Below the pieces are notes generated by a model, which saw only the letters and a list, made by a program, of their open reading frames with translations, was not told the origin of the DNA and did not search any database. Of a DNA stretch of 64,000 nucleotides, positions 54,332-62,341 are shown piece after piece. The stretch comes from Meishania sp964351985. Its GTDB lineage: Bacteria; Bacteroidota; Bacteroidia; Flavobacteriales; Flavobacteriaceae. Location of the stretch: assembly GCA_964351985.1 (NCBI GenBank), contig CAYGPR010000003.1:1-64000 (forward strand). The letters are read 5' to 3'. Each line of letters opens with the position of its first letter. Position 1 is the first letter of the stretch. Both the position numbers and the translations under genes were made by a program.

Positions 54332-55090
54332 ATGAAAAAACTAATGTGTACACTATTGCTACTACCAATTTTGGTACTAGCACAAACCAACGAAGCTTTG
54401 GTTATTGAAAATGTAATGCTCACTGTAAATCCGGAAAAAATCATGGAATTTGAGGCGGGTATAGCCGCTCACAACAAAAAATTCCATGCCGAAGGTCCCT
54501 ATGGCGCTAGGGTTTATAACGTAGTAAATGGCAAGAATGCCGGAAAATATATGTTAATCATGGGGCCGCTACCTTGGAGCGCTATGGACGGTAGGCCATC
54601 GAGTAAAGAACATACCGATGACAACAATAAGAATATCAACAAATATCTAACACCTAATGTTGAAGTAAATTATATGAAAATGCACCCTGAACTGTCCAAT
54701 TTTTCGAAGGATTTCGAAATCAATAAAGTTTCGGTATTTATGATAGACATCAAACGTTTCAAAGAACCGGAATTTATGGAAAAAGTGGTCAAGAAGGTAG
54801 TGAAGGTCTATAAAGAGAAAATGCCCGATCAAATCTATGGCATTTATACCAATGAATTGGACAGTGACGATGGATTGGATTTTGGCTGGGTCGATTTCTT
54901 TGACAATTCCTCTTGGTTGGGCGAAGAGGACAAATTTGTTCAATATTTCGAGGAGGTACATGGTGCCGGAAGTTTTTCAGGGTTTTTGGCCGATGTAGAA
55001 GCTACAACCGATGGTGATAGAACAGAAATTTGGACACTTAGAAAAGATCTTAGCGGCCCTGATGCCAAGGTCGCTGCACCACGTCAGTAG
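54332..55090 (+). CDS. Exported protein, tandem alpha/beta-barrel-like (paralogue C)
   Basis: A 252-residue protein with signal peptide KKLMCTLLLLPILVLAQ. Its two halves again follow strand-helix-strand order (ALVIENVMLTVNPEKIMEFE..., INKVSVFMIDIKRFKEPEFM...) with MLIMGPLPWSAMDGR and DFGWVDFFDNSSWL as half ends. Third member of the exported set with the genes at 44855 and 49310. It is last in the cluster, 27 bases after the SDR gene, and is closed by a strong terminator. Confidence 0.68.
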   Translation: MKKLMCTLLLLPILVLAQTNEALVIENVMLTVNPEKIMEFEAGIAAHNKKFHAEGPYGARVYNVVNGKNAGKYMLIMGPLPWSAMDGRPSSKEHTDDNNKNINKYLTPNVEVNYMKMHPELSNFSKDFEINKVSVFMIDIKRFKEPEFMEKVVKKVVKVYKEKMPDQIYGIYTNELDSDDGLDFGWVDFFDNSSWLGEEDKFVQYFEEVHGAGSFSGFLADVEATTDGDRTEIWTLRKDLSGPDAKVAAPRQ

Positions 55091-55136
55091 ATCATTTGAA
55101 TTAAGCTATCAATTTACATAGACTGACCGATGCTTG

Positions 55137-55162
55137 TAAAACCCGGTCATGACCGGGTTTTA
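55137..55162 (+). terminator. Perfect 26-bp palindromic terminator of the SnoaL cluster
   Basis: TAAAACCCGGTCATGACCGGGTTTTA is a perfect palindrome followed by TTTTATTG, 46 bases past paralogue C. The A-run on the other side makes it bidirectional in principle. Confidence 0.85.
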
Positions 55163-55349
55163 TTTTATTGTAATGATGCCCTTGGCAACTGAAAAAGTAT
55201 AATTGGCAATTCTAAATATGGATTGCTTGTTTAAAGTAATAGTCCTTTTCATATATGCCATCAAAGACTATTTGGACCTGAAATTAAAAGTAGCAATCAA
55301 AAAGAAATACATGTACTATTCCCATGCTTTAGGCAATTAAACGAAACCG

Positions 55350-55892
55350 ATGAGATGGATTAAACTTTTGAGTGCTTTAGGAAAGGCTAAATTTCGATCA
55401 AAACTAAAGGGTTCTGAAACTTCAGTATTTAACTTCAGAGTTTGGGTTACGGATATTGATATATCAGTAATGAACCATGCCGCACTAATGACCGTTTTCG
55501 AAATGGGAAGAGCTGATTATATGGTTCGAACGAATTTTTTCAAAATAGCGACAAAAAACAAATGGTTTTTTCCCAATCAAGCCATTAACGTCCAATTTTA
55601 TAGGCCCTTAAAAATGTTTCAAAAGGCTAAAGTGTTTACTAGAATGTCGTTTGTTGATGAGACCTATTTCTATATAGAACAGAAAATTATGAGAGATGGC
55701 AAACCCATAGCTTCATGTTTTGCAAATGGATTAGCAAAAAAAGGTAGACAGACCATCCCAACTTCGGAAATAATAAAGGCTTTGGAAATTGAATCAAAAG
55801 ATGTACCCACTGACAGGCATGCCCTAATTTCAATGTTCAAGGAAAAGAATGATAAAATGACTGGAAGACTAGTTGATAATTGGCATGTTTGA
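55350..55892 (+). CDS. Hotdog-fold thioesterase (THEM6/4HBT-like)
   Basis: A 180-residue protein. FNFRVWVTDIDISVMNHAAL and MTVFEMGRADYMV form the DxDxxxHxNN-like start of the hotdog helix, and FYRPLKMFQKAKVFTRMSFV and ASCFANGLAKKG are the later strands. It resembles the acyl-CoA thioesterase group related to THEM6. The start is preceded by a 260-base spacer that also holds a weak 40-codon frame (55218-55340). Single gene after the terminator. Confidence 0.8.
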   Translation: MRWIKLLSALGKAKFRSKLKGSETSVFNFRVWVTDIDISVMNHAALMTVFEMGRADYMVRTNFFKIATKNKWFFPNQAINVQFYRPLKMFQKAKVFTRMSFVDETYFYIEQKIMRDGKPIASCFANGLAKKGRQTIPTSEIIKALEIESKDVPTDRHALISMFKEKNDKMTGRLVDNWHV

Positions 55893-55961
55893 CCGCCTAA
55901 AATAATTTATCACATTAAAGGTCTAGCTAAATCTATTCAAAGTTCATTACAATCAAAATAA

Positions 55962-56327
55962 ATGGCGAAGCTTTTTCAAAATATAACTTTAAATTCTGTT
56001 GATTTACTAAAAAGGATAGTTGTACGCAAACCCCAGTTTCCTAGAATGATAAATAATATCAAGAAAGCCAAAGGAATAGAGATAGAATTCTTCAGATATA
56101 TAAGACTAAGATTATTTGCTGAAAACAAATTCTCTAAATTCCTCCTTTTTATAAATGGAGAAATCGTGCCTTTAATGATTGGAATTTTATTCGCATTACA
56201 AGTTAACAACTGAAATCTATCCAATTCTGGAGATATGAAAGTATGCGACTATATTCATAACTTACAAACGGCTTTAAATTCAAATTTGAATTACTTCAAA
56301 CGGCTTATATCCAAAAATGAAGACTAG
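55962..56327 (+). pseudogene. DUF6090-type membrane protein remnant
   Basis: FFRYIRLRLFAENKFSKFLL, then FINGEIVPLMIGILFALQVNN is the diagnostic N-terminal helix of DUF6090 proteins, which normally begins with MMKFFRKIR-like residues and continues NNWNE. Here TGA (56211-56213) stands where TGG (Trp) is expected, and the same frame then runs on to TAG 56325-56327 with a helical segment. The normal start appears lost (ATA at the place of ATG); the upstream ATG 55962 adds unrelated residues. A degraded copy, not a functional gene. Confidence 0.72.
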
Positions 56328-56416
56328 ACTAAACTAATAAACTAGGTACTTATATCATATAATGCAGTCAAACCAGAACACGAAGAAGGAGAATAATAAT
56401 TAAAATTATAAATGCC

Positions 56417-56542
56417 ATGCGTCCTTATCCATTTTCGCCAAAAAATGCAGCCAAGACCGATTTGTTTACAAACGAAAAATTGGGAGGCATTACCATCAAG
56501 AACAAGGCACAGTCCCTTTCCGTATTTTCATTCTTGAAATGA
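56417..56542 (+). other. Possible fragment of a flavin oxidoreductase
   Basis: A 41-residue frame whose middle (TDLFTNEKLGGITIKNKAQS) loosely resembles the LF-P-KLG-ITLKNR start of old-yellow-enzyme-type reductases. It stops at once and no further homologous part is seen. Probably another decayed fragment in this patch, or chance. Confidence 0.25.
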
Positions 56543-56570
56543 ATCGTAAAATTTATAACTCATAACTCAA

Positions 56571-57158
56571 ATGAACGATCAAGCAAAACCAAAGGCACAT
56601 ACAAAACCCCAAAAACCAATTAATCCACCCGTAAGAAGTGCCCATGCCGAAGAGCTGGTCGATCATTATTGGGGAAGCATCAACTATGTTACCGGGCTTA
56701 TTAAGGCATCAGAATTAAAGGCCGGCCTTATTCTTTCCTTCTATGGAATTTTGTTCAATCTTATCTATCAGAGCGTTGCAATGTTTCTGACAGACGTACC
56801 GAACGAAATCTTTCTTTACATTCTTTTTGGAGTCTGGTTTGTTTTTACGGTGATATCCATTTATTTCAGTATTCGTTGTTTTATCCCCAAAATCGAAGCC
56901 AAATTTGACAAGAATGTCTTCTTTTTCGAAGATGTCATCTCCAAATTCGGAACTGTTCAGGAGTTTTCAAAGACTTTTTATAAAATTAGCCTGAACGAGG
57001 AGGAATTATTTCTTCAATTGGGCCAGCAAATTTTTGTTATTTCAAAGATTGCCGCCTTTAAATTCAAGAATGTAAATCGATCAATATGGTTTTTGGCCTT
57101 GGGGCTACTATTGTTATTGGCTATAACGGTTTACTATTTGGTAATTACACTCAAATGA
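56571..57158 (+). CDS. PycTM-like (DUF5706) membrane effector-type protein
   Basis: A 195-residue protein. A cytosolic N-terminal helix (HAEELVDHYWGSINYVTGLI) leads to TM1 with the family motif KASELKAGLILSFYGILFN; TM2 is EIFLYILFGVWFVFTVISIY. An intracellular helical segment with LQLGQQIFVISKIAAFKFKN follows, then TM3 (SIWFLALGLLLLLAITVYYL). This is the three-helix layout of Pycsar PycTM effectors, which kill or arrest cells on binding a cyclic nucleotide. Here the nearest cyclase is the next gene, 350 bases on, but it is of adenylate type. The link is therefore a hypothesis. Confidence 0.72.
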   Translation: MNDQAKPKAHTKPQKPINPPVRSAHAEELVDHYWGSINYVTGLIKASELKAGLILSFYGILFNLIYQSVAMFLTDVPNEIFLYILFGVWFVFTVISIYFSIRCFIPKIEAKFDKNVFFFEDVISKFGTVQEFSKTFYKISLNEEELFLQLGQQIFVISKIAAFKFKNVNRSIWFLALGLLLLLAITVYYLVITLK

Positions 57159-57508
57159 TAAGTCCCGAAAATTAGTCGAAGGTGAGTTAGTATGAAATGT
57201 AAGGTCTCATATTCAAATAAAAATACCTCATGAGTAATCCTCCTTTGATTTAACCAGAATAATTGAAATTAATATAATGTACGATGCCAAAACATCGCCA
57301 GCGGCGGATACCAATTATTATGAAGATGGTTATCAAATGTCCAATATCAATAATATCAGGATTTTTTTTGTTTGGATGAACGAGCCCTGTAACCTATGAT
57401 ATCCTTATAAAAAATGGACAAATTCAAAATAGGTTCGGTCAGCCCTCGTATATTAGGTTCATTAGAATTAATGCAGACAAAGCAAATAAATAGCCAGAAT
57501 TGATATAG
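57159..57508. other. 350-base spacer without a supported gene
   Basis: Between the PycTM-like gene and the cyclase. A 40-codon frame from ATG 57277 to TGA 57397-57399 has no recognisable content. AT-rich; may hold the cyclase promoter. Confidence 0.6.
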
Positions 57509-59542
57509 ATGGACAAAGAAAAATGGGATTTGAACCTAACTAATCTAAAATCATTATGCCATGGCTTTATATGTATAACATTTCCTATGCTCGTACACGG
57601 GCAGAAAGAAAATAAAGTAGTCGGCCCATCGGAACAAGTACAGATTCTTCAAAAGACATTAGACTCACTTTACACCATTTGGGAAGATGTAAGAGAGCCT
57701 GACTCTACCCGTGCCATCGCTTTGATGGATTATATTAATGAAGGTCCTTTTAATAGTGAGCCGGATAGTGCCCTGATACTCACTGATCAATTGTATGCTT
57801 TTACAAAAGGGAATAACTATGACAAAGGAACTGTAGATGCTCTTAATCTGAAAGGATACATTTCTTTCAGAACAGGAAATTATTCCGGTGCTTTGGCCGC
57901 ATATAGGGAAGGACTTTCTATCTCTGAAAAAATCAACTACCAATTAGGCACAGCGGATATTTTACTGAGAACAGGCTATATATATCATGACAATGATGAT
58001 GTGATCAATGCCTTAAAATATTATCAGAGGAGTCTAAAGATTTATCAAGAAATAGACGATTTAGATGGTATAGGGTCTATTTATAATGAGTTTGGGAGTA
58101 TTTATAACGTAAAAGGCGATTTTGATAAAGCACTAGACTATTATTTAAAGAGTATCGATATAAATAAGGAGCTTGATGATGAAATGGCGAATTCAGCACA
58201 ATACATTAACATTGGGAGTCTTTATCTAAGTAATGAAGACTATGAAAAAGCACTGGAATACTTTCAAAAGGGATTGGCCATTGAAAAAAAGAAAAACGAT
58301 AAATTGGGTATGGCAAGCGCCCTTTCCGGTATTGGAAGTGTTTATTTAGAGCAACAAAATTATACCGAAGCATTAGACTACTTAGAAATCAGTCTAGAAA
58401 TAAGTGAAAGCGTAAACGACGTTCAAGGGAGTGCCTCCATCTTATTAAGCATAGGAGACCTATATCTCGATCTAGTTAATAATGAAAAGGCCATAGAATA
58501 TTGCAAAAAAGGCCTGGCTTTGGCAAAGAAAGTTGGGGACTTGGGAAGCCAAGAGTATTCTTGTGAATGTCTTTACGAGGCCTACCGCGCTATTGGGAAT
58601 AAAAATATGGCATTGGTGTATCATGAAGAAATGATTCTCATAGCGGATAGTATACGAACGGAAGAAACATCCATAAAACTGCAGCAGATAGAATTTTCAA
58701 AACAAGTATTGGAAGACAGTTTGGTACAAGTGGAGAAAGATATGGAGGTGCAAATGAAGCATCAAGAGGAGGTTCAAAAAAAGGATAAGAACCGAAATCT
58801 TGCTATCGGTATCGGTCTTATCTTTTTTTTATTGGCTATTGGCTTTTTTACAAGATGGAGATATGTAAAAAAATCCCGCGCAATCATCGAAAAAGAAAAA
58901 AACCGCTCTGAAACTTTATTGTTGAACATCTTGCCAGCGGAAATCGCGGAAGAACTCAAAGAAAAAGGTGAGGCATCTGCCCGTGATTTTGAATTGGTTT
59001 CTATCTTATTTACTGATTTCAAAGGTTTTACCGAGAAGTCGGCAGAACTATCCGCTGCAGACTTAATTGGAGAAATAAACCAATGTTTTAAGGCTTTTGA
59101 CCTGATTTGTGAAAAGTATGGAGTAGAAAAAATAAAAACTATAGGAGACTCTTATATGGCAGCTGGTGGGCTGCCAGTTCCTTCCAAAAATTCCGTTCTC
59201 AATACCATTTTGGCAGCACTGGAAATGCAATCCTATATAACACGGAGAATTGCTGAAAAAGAGTCCACTGACGGGTTTACATTTGAAATGCGATTAGGGA
59301 TTCATACAGGACCTGTTGTTGCGGGAATAGTTGGTGTTAAGAAATTTCAGTATGATATTTGGGGAGATACGGTAAATACTGCCTCTAGAATGGAAAGTAG
59401 CGGTGCGGTAGGTAAGGTAAACATCTCTCAAGATACATATGAACTGATTAAGGAGAATCCCACATTCAGATTTACCTATAGGGGAAAGATAAATGCAAAG
59501 GGAAAAGGTGAAATAGATATGTGGTTTGTAGAAAAAATCTAG
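57509..59542 (+). CDS. TPR-fused class III nucleotidyl cyclase
   Basis: A 677-residue protein. An N-terminal signal-like helix is followed by seven or so TPR units (about 110-400) of the YEKALEYFQKGLAIEKKKND type, a coiled coil, a TM helix (about 428-446) and the class III cyclase domain (498-677). Metal aspartates are Asp503 (FTDFKGF) and Asp547 (KTIGDSYMA). Base-selecting residues are Lys543 and Asp616 (QYDIWGDTVN), and Asn623 and Arg627 stabilise the transition state. The Lys/Asp pair indicates ATP to cAMP rather than cGMP. The TPR part presumably senses a periplasmic partner. Confidence 0.9.
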   Translation: MDKEKWDLNLTNLKSLCHGFICITFPMLVHGQKENKVVGPSEQVQILQKTLDSLYTIWEDVREPDSTRAIALMDYINEGPFNSEPDSALILTDQLYAFTKGNNYDKGTVDALNLKGYISFRTGNYSGALAAYREGLSISEKINYQLGTADILLRTGYIYHDNDDVINALKYYQRSLKIYQEIDDLDGIGSIYNEFGSIYNVKGDFDKALDYYLKSIDINKELDDEMANSAQYINIGSLYLSNEDYEKALEYFQKGLAIEKKKNDKLGMASALSGIGSVYLEQQNYTEALDYLEISLEISESVNDVQGSASILLSIGDLYLDLVNNEKAIEYCKKGLALAKKVGDLGSQEYSCECLYEAYRAIGNKNMALVYHEEMILIADSIRTEETSIKLQQIEFSKQVLEDSLVQVEKDMEVQMKHQEEVQKKDKNRNLAIGIGLIFFLLAIGFFTRWRYVKKSRAIIEKEKNRSETLLLNILPAEIAEELKEKGEASARDFELVSILFTDFKGFTEKSAELSAADLIGEINQCFKAFDLICEKYGVEKIKTIGDSYMAAGGLPVPSKNSVLNTILAALEMQSYITRRIAEKESTDGFTFEMRLGIHTGPVVAGIVGVKKFQYDIWGDTVNTASRMESSGAVGKVNISQDTYELIKENPTFRFTYRGKINAKGKGEIDMWFVEKI

Positions 59543-59662
59543 ATTTTTTCATACTACTTCTAATTATCTCTATATTAGATAGTTAAAATATTCTCGGCTT
59601 TTGTTGGGGTTAACAAATAAACAATGATAAATTTCTTTGGAAATAAGTTATATCGTTAAAAA

Positions 59663-60841
59663 ATGAATATGAAAAAAATCCAATTCCTTATAATCATTAT
59701 CCTTCTCGCAACTACTACAGTTGCCCAAAAACCCAGGGCCCGAGACTTGGGCGTTCCTTTTGACGGTACGCCCGGAAAATTAAATACCATCACTGATGTA
59801 GAGGGTGTCGAAGTAGGGCACAGCACAATCATTTCTGGCGAAGGTGAAAATATCGTGGGCAAGGGCCCTGTGCGCACGGGGGTAACCGCAATATTTCCAA
59901 GAGGAAAGGCGAAAAAATTCAGTCCGGTCTACGCAAACTGGTATAGCTTGAACGGAAACGGGGAAATGACCGGCACGACCTGGGTGACCGAATCCGGGTT
60001 TTTGGAAACCCCGATTATGATTACCAATACCAATAGTGTCGGCGTGGTTCGCGATGCGGTGTTGAAATGGTATGTTGATACGGACTGGTATAAGGGTGAA
60101 AATTGGTGGTATACCTACCCTGTTGTGGCTGAAACCTATGATGGGTTTTTAAATGACATTTACGGATTTCACGTAAAGGAAAAACATGTTTTAGAAGCTA
60201 TATCCAATGCCAGAACAGGCAAAGTTCCTGAAGGAAATGTAGGTGGTGGAACAGGAATGATGTGTTTGGGTTTCAAAGGAGGAATAGGGACTTCATCAAG
60301 ACTAGTCAAAGTAAAAGATTCGACCTACACTTTAGGGGTCTTGGTACAATCCAATTTCGGAAGCAAGGAAAATCTAAACATTGCCGGGGTTCATGTGGGG
60401 AGAGCATTAAAAGATACTTTGAACTATAAATTCAATGCCCCTCCAAACTCAAGACGGCAAGAAGGTGATGGATCGATCATTGTAATCGTAGCGACCGATG
60501 CCCCACTCCTACCCCATCAATTAAAACGAATCGCTCATCGGGTAACCATTGGTATGGGGAACGTAGGTGGTCGTGGCAGCAATGGATCTGGAGATATTTA
60601 TTTGGCCTTTTCCACTGCAAATGAAAAAGCGTTTAGCCGAGATGAGATTACAACTGTACGAACCTTTTCAAATGACAGAATTACACCCCTGTTCGAGGCA
60701 ACCGTGCAAGCTGTTGAAGAAGCTATAATCAATGCCATGGTTGCAGCAGAAACTATGATAGGAATCAATGGAAATACGGCCTATGCCCTGCCCCATGATT
60801 TATTGGTTGATGTTTTAAAAAGATATAAAAAGATTAAATGA
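59663..60841 (+). CDS. P1-family (DmpA/BapA-like) peptidase
   Basis: A 392-residue exported peptidase (signal IQFLIIIILLATTTVAQ). RARDLGVPFDGTPGKLNTIT, then VEGVEVGHST is the family start. EGNVGGGTGMMCLGFKGGIG, then TSSR is the autoprocessing site, where the catalytic nucleophile Ser becomes the N-terminus of the beta subunit. GVLVQSNFGSKENLNIAGV and GNVGGRGSNGSGDIYLAFST follow. Members act as aminopeptidases on D-amino acid, beta-peptide or ordinary amide substrates. The start is ATG 59663; ATG two codons later is equally possible. Precedes two serine hydrolases in the same direction. Confidence 0.92.
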   Translation: MNMKKIQFLIIIILLATTTVAQKPRARDLGVPFDGTPGKLNTITDVEGVEVGHSTIISGEGENIVGKGPVRTGVTAIFPRGKAKKFSPVYANWYSLNGNGEMTGTTWVTESGFLETPIMITNTNSVGVVRDAVLKWYVDTDWYKGENWWYTYPVVAETYDGFLNDIYGFHVKEKHVLEAISNARTGKVPEGNVGGGTGMMCLGFKGGIGTSSRLVKVKDSTYTLGVLVQSNFGSKENLNIAGVHVGRALKDTLNYKFNAPPNSRRQEGDGSIIVIVATDAPLLPHQLKRIAHRVTIGMGNVGGRGSNGSGDIYLAFSTANEKAFSRDEITTVRTFSNDRITPLFEATVQAVEEAIINAMVAAETMIGINGNTAYALPHDLLVDVLKRYKKIK

Positions 60842-60951
60842 AAGAATTTCGATATTATAAGTATTACCATTGCTAGTTTATTGTAAACAACAAGTCAAGT
60901 AAGAAATAAAAGAACCCCAAAAGGAAGAAAATAGCTAATTAAAACGAAAAG

Positions 60952-62313
60952 ATGAAGCAACTTAAATTTTTAGTCCTTGCCATAATTATTATTGGTGCGA
61001 GCTGTAAATCCGAAAAATCCGATTCAAACACCAAGACATCTGACTTAGAGGTTTTTGCCGACTCCCTGTATAAGGCGAGCATCGACAGTTCAAAAATTGC
61101 AGGAGGAGCGATTCTGGTGCATCAAAAAGGAAAGACGCTTTTGAAAAAATCGTATGGCCTGGCCAGTTTGGAATTGGAAGTGCCCATGCCGGAAAATGCC
61201 CATTTTGAAATTGGCTCCGTGACCAAACAGTTTACGGCCGCGGCCATTCTAAAATTGGTCGAGGCAGAAAAGCTTTCCCTGGAAGATGATTTTACACAAT
61301 ATCTAGAATTCGATACAAAAGGAAGAAAGATTACCATAGACCAATTGCTCAACCATACCTCGGGCATTGCCAGCTACACTGAAATCGAGGAATTCGGAAA
61401 TCTTGTCCCACATGAATTACCCCGTGATTCATTGGTACGCATATTGGAAACTAAGGACTTTTTGTTCGAACCGGGCGAGGCACTCATTTATAATAACTCC
61501 GCCTACTTTTTCTTGGGGCTCATCATTGAAAAAGTATCCGGAAAGACCTATGAAGAGTATCTAATAGAAACCATCTTCGAGCCGTTGGATATGCAGAACA
61601 CCTATTATTGCTCCACCAGAAAGGTCGTAAAAAACAAGGCCTATGGGTATGATTATTCCCCCGAGGGCCTGCAACAAAAGCAATATCTGAGCCACAACTG
61701 GCCTTATGCAGCGGGCTCTTTGTGCAGCACGACCGAAGACCTGTTGATTTGGATGACCGCCCTACACGGTGGTAAACTACTTTCAGAAGTACAATATCGT
61801 CAGTTGATTACGCCAAAAACATTGAACGATGGTACTCCGGTACGGTATGCCATGGGCATCTCCAACTTCCAAAATTATGGAAACCAAGAAATCAGTCACG
61901 GCGGTGGTATTCCGGGATTCTTGACGGAAACCAAATACTTTCCGGAGCAAGATTTATATATCATTAGTTTGACGAATACTGCAGGACCTCATGGAGGGGA
62001 TTTTTTTGTAGATAATATCATGTGGGAACTTTTAGAAAAACAAGAATACGAATCTGTTGCTTTGGATTTTGACCCCAAGGAAATCGAAGGTTCCTATTCA
62101 GGTCAGACCAGAGGAAGACCACAAAATGTTGAGGTGAAAGCAATTTCGGACGCGATTACCATTGAATTTAACCAAGATGGAAAAGTCGATACCCTAAATA
62201 CCTATATCGGAAACCATACCTGGATGGATGGTAACACTACTGTTTTTATTAAAGATGGAAAAACAAATACCGATCAAGTGTATGGACATTATATTTTAAA
62301 AAGGAAAGAGTAA
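60952..62313 (+). CDS. Beta-lactamase-fold serine hydrolase lipoprotein
   Basis: A 453-residue lipoprotein (GASC, Cys18). The class C beta-lactamase/DD-peptidase catalytic set is complete: Ser89-x-x-Lys92 (GSVTKQF), Tyr in IYNNSAYFF and HGGG (SHGGGIPGF). A C-terminal lipocalin-like domain (about 365-453, EGSYSGQTRGRPQN...) follows. It likely cleaves or transfers peptide or ester substrates in the periplasm. 110 bases after the P1 peptidase and 28 bases before another serine hydrolase. Confidence 0.9.
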   Translation: MKQLKFLVLAIIIIGASCKSEKSDSNTKTSDLEVFADSLYKASIDSSKIAGGAILVHQKGKTLLKKSYGLASLELEVPMPENAHFEIGSVTKQFTAAAILKLVEAEKLSLEDDFTQYLEFDTKGRKITIDQLLNHTSGIASYTEIEEFGNLVPHELPRDSLVRILETKDFLFEPGEALIYNNSAYFFLGLIIEKVSGKTYEEYLIETIFEPLDMQNTYYCSTRKVVKNKAYGYDYSPEGLQQKQYLSHNWPYAAGSLCSTTEDLLIWMTALHGGKLLSEVQYRQLITPKTLNDGTPVRYAMGISNFQNYGNQEISHGGGIPGFLTETKYFPEQDLYIISLTNTAGPHGGDFFVDNIMWELLEKQEYESVALDFDPKEIEGSYSGQTRGRPQNVEVKAISDAITIEFNQDGKVDTLNTYIGNHTWMDGNTTVFIKDGKTNTDQVYGHYILKRKE

Positions 62314-62341
62314 ACAAGAAACCGATCAAAACCAAAAAAGC

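Noticed and set aside
55218..55340. 40-codon frame before the thioesterase
   Set aside because: Lys/Tyr-rich with no family likeness; cannot be told from chance.
56211..56213. TGA as tryptophan (alternative code) in the DUF6090 remnant
   Set aside because: TGA ends intact genes elsewhere in the window and this copy also lost its start, so it is a mutation.
57277..57399. 40-codon frame between PycTM-like gene and cyclase
   Set aside because: No conserved motif or clear start signal; probably non-coding or a remnant.
56571..59542. A complete, canonical Pycsar defence system
   Set aside because: The cyclase carries adenylate-type base residues (Lys543, Asp616), TPR sensors and a 350-base gap, unlike standard compact PycC-PycTM pairs; kept only as a hypothesis.
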